A stretch of 64,000 nucleotides of DNA from TMED8 sp038125725 (GTDB lineage Bacteria > Pseudomonadota > Alphaproteobacteria > Rhodospirillales > Casp-alpha2), in assembly GCA_038125725.1 (NCBI GenBank), contig JAYPEK010000002.1, positions 122,504-186,503 of the forward strand, read 5' to 3'. The position numbers and the translations under genes were made by a program. Positions 52,148 through 60,096 of the stretch are shown here, piece after piece (positions within the stretch are counted from its first letter, which is position 1; each line of letters begins with the position of its first letter). The notes beneath the pieces are model-generated. The model saw only the letters and a program-made list of their open reading frames with translations. It did no database searches and had not been told where the DNA came from.

Positions 52148-53446
52148 ATGACCAACAAGACCCTTAATCGTCGCGCCTTCCTGGGCGCAACCGGTGCAGC
52201 CGTTGCCGCGGGCGCGGTCGCCGGAACCCCCTTCGTCGCGCGCGCGGCGGGCGGCAAGGTCGTCATCGTCGGTGGCGGCGTCGGCGGCGCCACCACGGCG
52301 CGCTACCTGAAACTTGCCGATCCGAACATCGACGTGACCCTGATCGAGCCGTTGGCCACCTATCACACCTGCTTCATGTCGAACGAGGTGCTGGGCGGCG
52401 AACGTTCGCTGGACCAGATCGCGGTCAGCTACGACGGTCTCAAGAAGATGGGCGTCAAGGTGGTGCAGGACATGGCCACCGGCATCGATGCCGGCGCCAA
52501 GACCGTCGCCACCAAGTCGAGCGGCACCTTCGCCTACGACCGCTGCGTCGTGGCGCCGGGAATCAGCTTCAAGCTGCCCCAGGCGGACGGCGTTTCCATG
52601 GCGATGTTCGACCAGATCCCGCATGCCTGGAAGGCCGGTCCGCAGACGGCGCTGCTGCGCAAGCAGTTGGAGGCCATGAACGACGGCGGCACGGTCTGCA
52701 TCGTGGCGCCGCCGAACCCGTTCCGCTGCCCGCCCGGGCCGTATGAACGGGCCAGCCTGATCGCCCATTACCTGAAGCACCACAAGCCCAAGTCCAAGGT
52801 CGTCATTGTCGACACCAAGGACAAGTTCTCCAAGCAGGGCCTGTTCACCCAGGCTTGGAAGCGGCTCTACGGCTTCGGCACCGACAATGCGATGATCGAG
52901 TGGATTCCGGCGGCCAAGGCCCAGGACCTGGTGAAGATTGTGCTGGGCCAGGTGAAGACCGACTTCGTCGATCTCAAGGCCGACGTGATCAACTACATCC
53001 CGCCGCAGGTGGCGGGGCAGATCGCCTTCGATGCCGGCCTCGCCAACGACAAGGGCTGGTGCCCGGTCAACAAGCAGACCTTCGAATCGTCCGTTCACAA
53101 GAACATCCACGTGCTCGGCGATGCCTCGGTGGCGGCGGCGATGCCGAAGTCCGGCTACTCCGCCAACTCCCAGGGCAAGGTCACGGCCGTGGCCATCGCT
53201 TCGGCATTTGCTGGCAGCGAGGTGCCGACGCCGTCCTACGTCAACACCTGCTACTCCATCGCCGGGACCGACTACGGGTTCTCGGTGGCGGCGGTCTACC
53301 GCTATGACGCGGCGAAGAACATGATCGCCGGCGTCAAGGGTGCCGGTGGGCTGACGCCGGGCGATGCCTCGGCCGAGGACCTGAAGCGCGAGGTGCAGTA
53401 CGCCTACAGTTGGTACGACAATATCGTCAAAGACATCTGGGGCTGA
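52148..53446 (+). CDS. fccB: Flavocytochrome c sulfide dehydrogenase, flavoprotein subunit (FccB/SoxF)
   Basis: A 432-residue periplasmic FAD protein with a Tat signal (NRRAFLGATGAAVAAGAVAG). The Rossmann motif KVVIVGGGVGGATTARYL follows at about residue 37, then YHTCFMSNEVLGG, whose Cys matches the covalent FAD attachment site, and PPNPFRCPPGPYERASL with a redox Cys. It oxidises sulfide to sulfur and passes electrons to FccA. C-terminal GYSANSQGKVTAVAIA fits the family. It is the second gene of the cassette. Confidence 0.93.
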   Translation: MTNKTLNRRAFLGATGAAVAAGAVAGTPFVARAAGGKVVIVGGGVGGATTARYLKLADPNIDVTLIEPLATYHTCFMSNEVLGGERSLDQIAVSYDGLKKMGVKVVQDMATGIDAGAKTVATKSSGTFAYDRCVVAPGISFKLPQADGVSMAMFDQIPHAWKAGPQTALLRKQLEAMNDGGTVCIVAPPNPFRCPPGPYERASLIAHYLKHHKPKSKVVIVDTKDKFSKQGLFTQAWKRLYGFGTDNAMIEWIPAAKAQDLVKIVLGQVKTDFVDLKADVINYIPPQVAGQIAFDAGLANDKGWCPVNKQTFESSVHKNIHVLGDASVAAAMPKSGYSANSQGKVTAVAIASAFAGSEVPTPSYVNTCYSIAGTDYGFSVAAVYRYDAAKNMIAGVKGAGGLTPGDASAEDLKREVQYAYSWYDNIVKDIWG

Positions 53447-53477
53447 CACCGGGCACGCCCGGAACATGATCCGACAC

Positions 53478-53509
53478 GGGGGCTTTCGCCGGAGACGGCG
53501 GAAGCCCCC
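53478..53509 (+). other. Very stable intercistronic hairpin with GAGA loop
   Basis: Positions 53478-53491 pair with 53496-53509 over 14 base pairs (one T-G) around the tetraloop GAGA, a GNRA-type loop. No T tract follows, so it is more likely an mRNA-stabilising or processing element than a terminator. It separates fccB from the NapC-type gene. Confidence 0.65.
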
Positions 53510-53616
53510 GCTGGCGGCAAGATCAATAACAATCGATAACGGGACACTTCGAACCGGGGGATGGGTGAAGGACCGCTCGTGCCCGCCTTATTCATGGTGA
53601 AGCAAAGGCCGGAAGC

Positions 53617-54171
53617 ATGTTTAAAGCGATTATCAATTGGTTGAAGCAGCCGACCGCGCGCTGGGGCGGCGCCGCCATCGGCGTCATCGGCACGGCGGCT
53701 TTCTTGTTCGTGTTCTTTCAGGGCGTCGCCTACACCAACACCATGGAATTCTGCACGTCGTGCCATTCCATGACCTTCCCCTATGAGGAATATAAAAAAA
53801 GCGCGCACTTCAAGAATGCCGTCGGCGTCCAGGCCGGCTGTCCCGATTGCCACGTGCCGCACGACTATCCGGATCTGCTGATCGCCAAGGTGCTGGCGGT
53901 GAAGGACGTCTATCACGAGATTCTCGGCACCGTCGACAGCAAGGAAAAGTTCGAGCAGCACCGCCTGAAGATGGCCAAGGCCGTCTGGGCGAAGATGGAA
54001 AAGCGTCAGTCGAAGGAATGCCGCAACTGCCACGAGCTGACCGACATGGTGCTCGACGACCACGGCCGGCGCGCGCGCCGCAAGCACACGGAAGCGATCG
54101 AGGAGGGCAAGCACTGCATCCAGTGCCACAAGGGCGTGGTGCATGAACTGCCGCAGGGATATGAGGGCTGA
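53617..54171 (+). CDS. NapC/NirT-family membrane-anchored tetrahaem cytochrome c
   Basis: A 184-residue protein with one N-terminal membrane anchor (about residues 17-40) and four haem sites: CTSCH, CPDCH, CRNCH and CIQCH. The MEFCTSCHSM block is the NapC/NirT quinol-site signature. Family members exchange electrons between the membrane quinone pool and periplasmic partners. Next to fccAB it could connect sulfide oxidation to quinone; the direction of flow is inference. The stop is 25 bases before the next cytochrome gene. Confidence 0.92.
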   Translation: MFKAIINWLKQPTARWGGAAIGVIGTAAFLFVFFQGVAYTNTMEFCTSCHSMTFPYEEYKKSAHFKNAVGVQAGCPDCHVPHDYPDLLIAKVLAVKDVYHEILGTVDSKEKFEQHRLKMAKAVWAKMEKRQSKECRNCHELTDMVLDDHGRRARRKHTEAIEEGKHCIQCHKGVVHELPQGYEG

Positions 54172-54196
54172 ACCCGCAACCGATGGACTGCAAGCC

Positions 54197-55558
54197 ATGA
54201 CCATGACCGCCACCCGAAAATCCAAATTCCGGCCTATTTCCTGGCTCGTCGCCGTTGCCGCGATCATCGGTGGTTTCGTGCAGGCGCCGGCCATGGCCGA
54301 TCATGTGCCGGCGCACGAGACCGCGTCGATCTCCGCCGGCGGCCGGCTTTACGACAACTGGATCCGTGAACTGGCCAAGCGCCCGCCCAAAGAGGCACAC
54401 CCGCTGTATCCCAAGGAAGGGCGGTTCATGGCCGATCCGGCCACCACCTGGCGCTGCGTCACCTGCCATGGTTGGGACTAACTTGGCGCCGAAGGGGTAT
54501 TCGGCAAGGGGCCGGATTTCACTGGCATCAAGGGCATCGCCACCAAGGCCGGCGCGCCCACAGATGAGATCGTCGCGTTGCTGTCCGGCGACGCGCACGG
54601 TTACGCCGAATACCTGGACAAGCAATCCATGCACGACCTGGCGATGTTCGTCAGCCAGGGCCAGATCAACGCCACCGACGCCATCGACCGAGACAGCCGC
54701 CGGGCGCGCGGCAAGGCCGGTTCCAGCGGCATCTATTTCGCCACCGTCTGTTCCGGCTGCCACGGTGTCGACGGTACCCAGATGCAGACCATTCCGCCCA
54801 TCGGCGAGGTCACCCGCAACGACCCGTGGCTGGCGTTGCACAAAATGTTCAATGGCCACCCTGGCGACGAGATGCCGGCGCTCCGCGTGTTCGGCCAAGA
54901 CACCGTGGTGAACATGCTCGCCTACATGCAGGGCCTTCCCGGCAATAACGTGCTGTTGTCGGTGCAGCGCGGCGGCAAGCTCTATGACGACTGGGCGCGC
55001 GAGGTGAACAAGGACGTTCCCAAGACCCCGCACCCCGCCTATCCCAAGGACAAAGAGGTGCCGGCGGGATCGAACAGCTGGCGCTGCGTCGAGTGCCATG
55101 GCTGGGACTACAAGGGCGCGGCGGGCCTCGGCGGCATCCGCCGCATGGCCGGCGCGCATCCCGCCGCGGTGATCGATGTCCTCACCGACAAAACGTACGG
55201 CATGCACCGGTTCCTGAAGTTCCGCGATCTCTGGGACCTGGGCAGTTTCGTCGCCCACGGCCAAGTGGAGATGAACGAGTTCATCGCGCCCCGCACCAAG
55301 CAGGCGCGCGGCTCGGCGGACGAGGATCTGGCCTTCTTCTACGCGCTCTGCGCCACCTGCCACGGCGACGAGGGCACCGAGATTCGCACCATGCCGGCCA
55401 TGGGCCGGGTGGCGACGGAAAACCCCTGGAAGGCGCTGCACAAGATCTTGCACGGCCATCCCGGCGAGTTCATGCCCGCCTGGCAGGCGGCGCTCACCCG
55501 CCAGCAGATCAAGAACATCCTGGCGACCCTGCAGACCCTGCCGACAAGAAAGCGTTAG
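54197..55558 (+). pseudogene. Two-module tetrahaem cytochrome c interrupted by an in-frame TAA
   Basis: From ATG 54197 the frame encodes a signal peptide (to AMA), then two similar modules. Module 1 starts GGRLYDNWIRELAKRPPKEA and has CVTCH and CSGCH; module 2 starts GGKLYDDWAREVNKDVPKTP and has CVECH and CATCH. Codon 95 is TAA (54479-54481), directly after CHGWD; the equivalent place in module 2 reads CHGWDY, so a Tyr codon became a stop. The frame continues intact for 358 codons. It is a recent pseudogene, a sequencing error, or makes a short monohaem product. It is the last gene of the cassette. Confidence 0.88.
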
Positions 55559-55659
55559 GCGCCGGAGGATTTTCGATCCGCGCGCGGCCGGAACCGCCGC
55601 GCCAACCATAACGGCATCGGGCCAAACCCGGCCATCCTTCTCCGATCCTGATCATTCTC

Positions 55660-55694
55660 CGCCGGCGCATCTCCCCCGTGCCGGCGATTTTTTT
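55660..55694 (+). terminator. Terminator of the cytochrome cassette
   Basis: CGCCGGC (55660-55666) pairs with GCCGGCG (55680-55686), followed by A and seven T (55688-55694). It closes the rightward fcc cassette just before the convergent rhomboid stop. Confidence 0.8.
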
Positions 55695-55696
55695 GG

Positions 55697-56452
55697 CTAT
55701 TTGCGTTTGCTCCAGGGGCCGGGGCGCATGGTGATGACGGGACCACGTTTGCGCGGCGCCACGCCCCGGTCGAGCAGCGGAATCTGTTTGCGCCGCATCG
55801 GCCCGATCAGGACCAGCCCGGCGGCCAGTCCGCCCAGGTGCGCCCACCAGGCGACGCCGCCCTCGGCACCGCCGCCGGCCGATCCCACCGCGCTCAGGAA
55901 CTGGAACACCGCCCAAATGCCGAGCACCAGCCACGCCGGCAGTTCGACGATGATCAGCCACACCAGGGTCTTGATCGGGGCTTTCGGATGCAGCACCAGG
56001 TAGGCGCCGATGACGCCGGAAATCGCCCCCGACGCCCCCACCATCGGCACTTGCGAGGTCGGATCGGAAAGCGCGTGCGCCAAGGCCGCGGCAATGCCGC
56101 AGACCATATTGAACAGCACGAAGCGGAAATGGCCGAGCGAATCCTCGATGTTGTCGCCGAGAATCCACAGGAACAGCATGTTGCCGGCCAGGTGCATGAA
56201 ACCGCCGTGCAGGAACATGCAACTGACCAGCGTCGCCAGGTCGGGCAGGCGCTGCAGTTCCGGCGCCAGGTCGGCATAGCCGAAAATCACCGCCGGAATG
56301 GCGCCGTAGCCGAGCGCGAACAACTGCCCGGCGCGCTCGCCCAGCCCAACCTGGTAGAGGAACACCAGCACGCAAAGCCCGATCACCGTCCAGTTGACGT
56401 AAGCGTGGCGGATGTAGCGCAGCGGGTTGTTGTCGGCGAGGGGAAGCAGCAT
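55697..56452 (-). CDS. Rhomboid family intramembrane serine protease
   Basis: A 251-residue membrane protein with about six helices. The catalytic Ser is in VGASGAISGVIGAYL (near residue 141), the His in WWAHLGGLAAGLVL (near 204), and LHGGFMHLAGNMLFLW is the family HxxxHxxxN-type stretch. It cleaves membrane proteins within the bilayer. Its ATG overlaps the trkH stop (TGATG). It ends the leftward purC-purS-purQ-trkH-rhomboid series. Confidence 0.93.
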   Translation of the reverse strand: MLLPLADNNPLRYIRHAYVNWTVIGLCVLVFLYQVGLGERAGQLFALGYGAIPAVIFGYADLAPELQRLPDLATLVSCMFLHGGFMHLAGNMLFLWILGDNIEDSLGHFRFVLFNMVCGIAAALAHALSDPTSQVPMVGASGAISGVIGAYLVLHPKAPIKTLVWLIIVELPAWLVLGIWAVFQFLSAVGSAGGGAEGGVAWWAHLGGLAAGLVLIGPMRRKQIPLLDRGVAPRKRGPVITMRPGPWSKRK

Positions 56453-57900
56453 CAGAAGCGCCAGAAATCGCGGTCGAAGACGACCAGCAGTGCCAGCACC
56501 TCGAGCCTGCCGGCGAGCATCGCCAGTGCCAGCACCAGCTTGGCTCCATCATGCAGCGGCTGGAAGTTGCCGGCCGGCCCGACGATCGGCCCGAGCCCGG
56601 GGCCGACGTTGGTGATCGCCGTGACGGTGGCCGAATAGGCGCTCAGCACGTCGAGGCCGAAGAAGCTCAGCCATACGGTAAAGACCGCGATGGTGGCGAC
56701 GAAAACCGCCAGGAAGGCGAGGATCGAATAAAGCACGTCCGGCGGTACCGGCGCGCCGTTGTAGGTGAGCGTGATGACCCGGTTGGGGCTGAACAGGCGC
56801 TTCACGTGGGCGCGCACCAACATGTAGATGATCTGGTGGCGGTATATCTTGATGGCGCCGGCGGTCGATCCCGAACAGCCGCCGATGTACATCAATGCCA
56901 GAAACACACCGGCCGCGCCCGAACCCCAGAGCGTGTAATCCTCGGCAACGAAGCCGGTCGTGGTCACCACCGAGGTGACGTGGAAGGCGGTGGTGGTCAG
57001 CGCCTCGAACCAGTGCGTGCCTCGGGTGACGATCAGCCATAGCGTCAGGCCCAGCGAGACCGCCGCCAGGAACGCCAGGAAGCCACGCACCTGCTGATCG
57101 GTGAACATTGGCCGGGGGCCCGCGTACAACGCCTTGACGTAAAGGAAGAACGGCACCGAGCCGGCGATCATGAACAGCGTCGCCACCCACTGCAGGGCCA
57201 AGCTGTCGAAGTAACCGAACGACGCGTCGTGGGTCGAATAGCCGCCGGTTGACAGCGTCGTCATCGCATGCGTGATGGCATCGAAACCGTTCATGCCGAG
57301 GCCGTAGTAGATAAGCCCGCAGAGGACGGTCAGGCCGGCATAGATGGCCAGCAACTGCATGACCATGCCGAACACGCTGGTGGAAAACTTCTCCGACGTG
57401 TGCGAGCTCTCGATCTTGAACAACTGCATGCCGCCGACCCGCAGCAGCGGAAGCATCAGGATCGCCATGGCGATGATGCCGATGCCCCCGAGCCACTGCA
57501 GAAGCGCGCGCCACAGCAAGACGCCGGGCGGCAGATGGTCGAGCCCGGTGAGCACGGTCGAGCCCGTCGTGGTGATGCCGGAAACCGATTCGAACACCGC
57601 GTCGGCGACGGTGACGCCGGGATGGCCAAGAAACGGGATAGCGGCCAACAGGCTGACCACGATCCAGCCGAGGAAAGTCATCAGGAAGGCTTGCTTGAGC
57701 GTCAGTTGGATCGGCTCTTTCGGCCAAGTGGCAACCGCGGCGGCCGTGCCGAGAAAGCCGGTCAGCATGGCGATGAACACGAACTCACGCCATTCGCCAT
57801 CGTGAAAGGCCACGTCGGTCAATGCCGGCACCATCATCAGCGCCGACATGAAGCATGCGAGAAGACCCATCAGGTGAACGACCGGGCGAACGTTGAGCAT
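56452..57900 (-). CDS. trkH: Trk-type potassium uptake protein TrkH
   Basis: A 482-residue potassium channel-like transporter. The four pore loops are visible: SVSGITTTGSTVL near residue 107, MTTLSTGGYSTHD near 216, TSVVTTTGFVAED near 312 and AITNVGPGLGPIVG near 430, each with the selectivity Gly. The regulatory subunit TrkA is not encoded here. It starts 53 bases after purQ and overlaps the rhomboid gene, so it is probably read with the purine genes. Confidence 0.94.
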   Translation of the reverse strand: MLNVRPVVHLMGLLACFMSALMMVPALTDVAFHDGEWREFVFIAMLTGFLGTAAAVATWPKEPIQLTLKQAFLMTFLGWIVVSLLAAIPFLGHPGVTVADAVFESVSGITTTGSTVLTGLDHLPPGVLLWRALLQWLGGIGIIAMAILMLPLLRVGGMQLFKIESSHTSEKFSTSVFGMVMQLLAIYAGLTVLCGLIYYGLGMNGFDAITHAMTTLSTGGYSTHDASFGYFDSLALQWVATLFMIAGSVPFFLYVKALYAGPRPMFTDQQVRGFLAFLAAVSLGLTLWLIVTRGTHWFEALTTTAFHVTSVVTTTGFVAEDYTLWGSGAAGVFLALMYIGGCSGSTAGAIKIYRHQIIYMLVRAHVKRLFSPNRVITLTYNGAPVPPDVLYSILAFLAVFVATIAVFTVWLSFFGLDVLSAYSATVTAITNVGPGLGPIVGPAGNFQPLHDGAKLVLALAMLAGRLEVLALLVVFDRDFWRF

Positions 57901-57953
57901 CGGTTTCTGCCAGTCCTCCGCCGACTCGCTCGCCGGCCGCCGCCGGCTCGGCC

Positions 57954-58646
57954 TCAGTGCAGGGTGCGCAACAGGCCCTCGAACATGGCGCGGCCGTCGC
58001 TGCCGCCAAGCGCGCCGTCGATCAGCCGTTCCGGATGCGGCATCATGCCGAGAACGTTCCCGGCCTCGTTAACGATGCCGGCGATGTGACGGCGCGAACC
58101 GTTCGGGTTGGCGGTGTCGGAAAGACTGCCGTCGGCCTCGCAGTAGCGGAACGCGACGCGGCCTTCATCCTCCAGCCGATCCAGGGTGTCGTCATCGGCG
58201 AAATAGTTGCCGTCATGGTGCGCGATGGGGATGCGTACCACCTGGCCGGGGTTGTATCCGGCGGTAAACGGCGTTTCCACCGCATCCTCGACTTTGAGCC
58301 AGACGTCGCGGCAGACGAACTTGAGCCCGGCGTTGCGCATCAAGGCGCCGGGCAGGAGGCCGGTTTCGGTCAGCACTTGGAAGCCGTTGCAGATACCGAG
58401 CACCGGCACGCCCGCGTTGGCGCGGGCAACGACGCTCTTCATGATTGGCGAGCGCGCCGCCATGGCGCCGGAGCGGAGATAATCGCCATAGGAAAAACCG
58501 CCCGGCACCACGATCAGATCGACGTCGGGCATTTCCGTATCGCGATGCCAGACCATCACCGGCTCGGTGCCGGAAATGTCGCGCAACGCCACCTGCGCAT
58601 CACGGTCGCAATTGGAGGCGGGAAAAACGATGACGGCGGATTTCAT
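57954..58646 (-). CDS. purQ: Phosphoribosylformylglycinamidine synthase glutaminase subunit PurQ
   Basis: A 230-residue class I glutamine amidotransferase supplying ammonia to PurL. The nucleophile elbow is VLGICNGFQVLTETGLLPGA (Cys near residue 86), preceded by VPGGFSYGDYLRSGAM; the His/Glu pair is in MMPHPERLIDG near 208. ATG 58646 starts KSAVIVFPASNCDRD as usual. It follows purS by 8 bases. purL is not next to it. Confidence 0.96.
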   Translation of the reverse strand: MKSAVIVFPASNCDRDAQVALRDISGTEPVMVWHRDTEMPDVDLIVVPGGFSYGDYLRSGAMAARSPIMKSVVARANAGVPVLGICNGFQVLTETGLLPGALMRNAGLKFVCRDVWLKVEDAVETPFTAGYNPGQVVRIPIAHHDGNYFADDDTLDRLEDEGRVAFRYCEADGSLSDTANPNGSRRHIAGIVNEAGNVLGMMPHPERLIDGALGGSDGRAMFEGLLRTLH

Positions 58647-58654
58647 GGCGGCCC

Positions 58655-58900
58655 TCACGTGTTGGCGATTTCGATCTCGTAGTCCTCGATCACGGTATTG
58701 GCGAGCAGCTTTTCGCACATCTGTTCGACATGTTCGCGCGCCGCGTCGGCGTCGGTCTCGGCCAAGTCGAGTTCGATGTACTTGCCCTGGCGGACTTCGT
58801 CGACGCCGCCGAAGCCGAGCGCGCCCAGCGCATGCTGGACGGCCTTGCCTTGCGGATCGAGAACGCCGTTCTTCAGGGTGACGTGGACTTTCGCTTTCAT
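58655..58900 (-). CDS. purS: Phosphoribosylformylglycinamidine synthase subunit PurS
   Basis: An 81-residue PurS, the small structural subunit needed for the PurLQS complex. It has KVHVTLKNGVLDPQGKAVQH, ALGFGGVDEVRQGKYIELDL and a C-terminal acidic helix, the whole family profile. ATG 58900 is set by this N-terminus. It lies between purC and purQ in the leftward operon. Confidence 0.95.
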   Translation of the reverse strand: MKAKVHVTLKNGVLDPQGKAVQHALGALGFGGVDEVRQGKYIELDLAETDADAAREHVEQMCEKLLANTVIEDYEIEIANT

Positions 58901-58928
58901 GCCTGATTTCACCTCGAGAGCATTGTTT

Positions 58929-59693
58929 TTACTGCATGATTTGCGGACCCTTAAGGTCGCGAGGGCCGCCTTCCGGGAGAATGCCGAGACGCCGGGCCAC
59001 TTCCTGGTAGGCTTCCTCGACGCGGCCGAGATCGCGGCGGAAACGGTCCTTGTCCATGGGCTCGTTGGTGGCCAGATCCCAGAGCCTGCAGTTGTCGGGG
59101 CTGATCTCGTCGGCCAGCACGATGCGCATCTGCTCGCCTTCCCACAGCCGCCCGAATTCAAGGCTGACGTCGACCAGACGGAGCCCGATGCCGAGAAACA
59201 GGCCGGACAGGAAGTCGTTGACCCGGAGCGACAGCGCCAGAATCTCGTCGATGTCCTGCGGGTGTGCCCAACCGAAGGCAGTGATGTGCTCTTCGGTGAC
59301 CATCGGATTATCCAACTCGTCTGACTTGAAATAAAACTCCACCACCGAACGCGGCAGCGCCGTGCCTTCGGGGATGCCGAATCGCGCCGACATGGAGCCG
59401 GCGACGATGTTGCGCACCACCACGGTGATGGGGATGATTTCGACCTCGTGCACCAGTTGTTCGCGCATGTTCAGCCGCCGCACGAAATGCGTCGGCACGC
59501 CGATTTCCGCCAGCCGCTGCATCAGGTATTCGGAAATCCGGTTGTTGAGCACGCCCTTGCCGGTGATGACACCGCGTTTTTGGGTCTCGCGCACGTAGGC
59601 GTCGTCCTTGAAATCGAGCACCAGGGTGCCCGGCTCGGGGCCTTCGAAGAGCACCTTGCCGCGGCCTTCGTAAACCTGCCTGCGTCTCGCCAT
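58929..59693 (-). CDS. purC: SAICAR synthase PurC
   Basis: A 254-residue phosphoribosylaminoimidazole-succinocarboxamide synthase (joins CAIR and aspartate with ATP). Motifs are VYEGRGKVLFEGPEPGTLVL, VVRNIVAGSMSARFGI and LVDVSLEFGRLW with VLADEISPDNCRLWD (about residues 170-210). ATG 59693 was taken; ATG 59708 is one alternative, but it lies at the U tract of the leader hairpin. It heads the operon purC-purS-purQ-trkH-rhomboid. Confidence 0.95.
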   Translation of the reverse strand: MARRRQVYEGRGKVLFEGPEPGTLVLDFKDDAYVRETQKRGVITGKGVLNNRISEYLMQRLAEIGVPTHFVRRLNMREQLVHEVEIIPITVVVRNIVAGSMSARFGIPEGTALPRSVVEFYFKSDELDNPMVTEEHITAFGWAHPQDIDEILALSLRVNDFLSGLFLGIGLRLVDVSLEFGRLWEGEQMRIVLADEISPDNCRLWDLATNEPMDKDRFRRDLGRVEEAYQEVARRLGILPEGGPRDLKGPQIMQ

Positions 59694-59700
59694 GGCTGAT

Positions 59701-59798
59701 TTTCCCAAAAAAAACGCGCTTTCCGGCCGGGATCAGGGTGCCGGCCTCCGCGTTCGTTGCGATGGTCCCCATATAGCAGGTGTTCCGGAGCAAGACAA
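59701..59798 (-). promoter_or_regulatory. purC promoter and terminator-like leader hairpin
   Basis: On the minus strand TTGTCT (59798-59793), 17 bases and TATATG (59775-59770) form a plausible promoter. The leader then folds AACGCG and GGCCGG against CCGGCC and CGCGTT (about 59756-59711), and eight T follow, ending 14 bases before ATG 59693. This has the form of an intrinsic terminator inside the purine operon leader, as in transcription attenuation. No rightward or leftward gene upstream needs it. Confidence 0.6.
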
Positions 59799-60003
59799 CG
59801 ACACGCGTGGACGGGGATTCCGCAATCGAAAATGGGGAAAACTTAAGCCTAGAAATCACTTTACCCCTTTGCTCGAAAAAGCTTAGAATTCCTTTAATAA
59901 TCGGAGATCACGGTGTTGCCGATAGGGGGTTGTGGCGATGGCGTGGCGGGAACATAAAAATCAGCCCTAAATAAGTGCTCGAAGGCAAGGTGGAATTTCA
60001 CGG

Positions 60004-60096
60004 ATGCAGATTGGCCTCCGTGTGAACGTGGATTCGCTTTTCGGCCTCGGGATGGAGACCGCCATGGGGAGCGGCAAAGTGGGTGAACGGGCTTGA
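60004..60096 (+). CDS. Short ORF overlapping the start of the FecR gene
   Basis: ATG 60004 encodes 30 residues starting MQIGLRVNVDSLFGLGMETA and ends in TGA (60094-60096), overlapping the TTG of the FecR gene (TTGA). It could be a leader peptide, or the real N-terminus of the FecR protein separated by a one-base frameshift. The upstream 59800-60003 stretch is AT-rich and holds no other gene that I can see. Confidence 0.35.
   Translation: MQIGLRVNVDSLFGLGMETAMGSGKVGERA

Noticed and set aside
51231..55694. The cytochrome cassette as a mobile element
   Set aside because: No transposase, integrase, tRNA target or flanking direct repeat is visible; insertion is inferred only from gene order.
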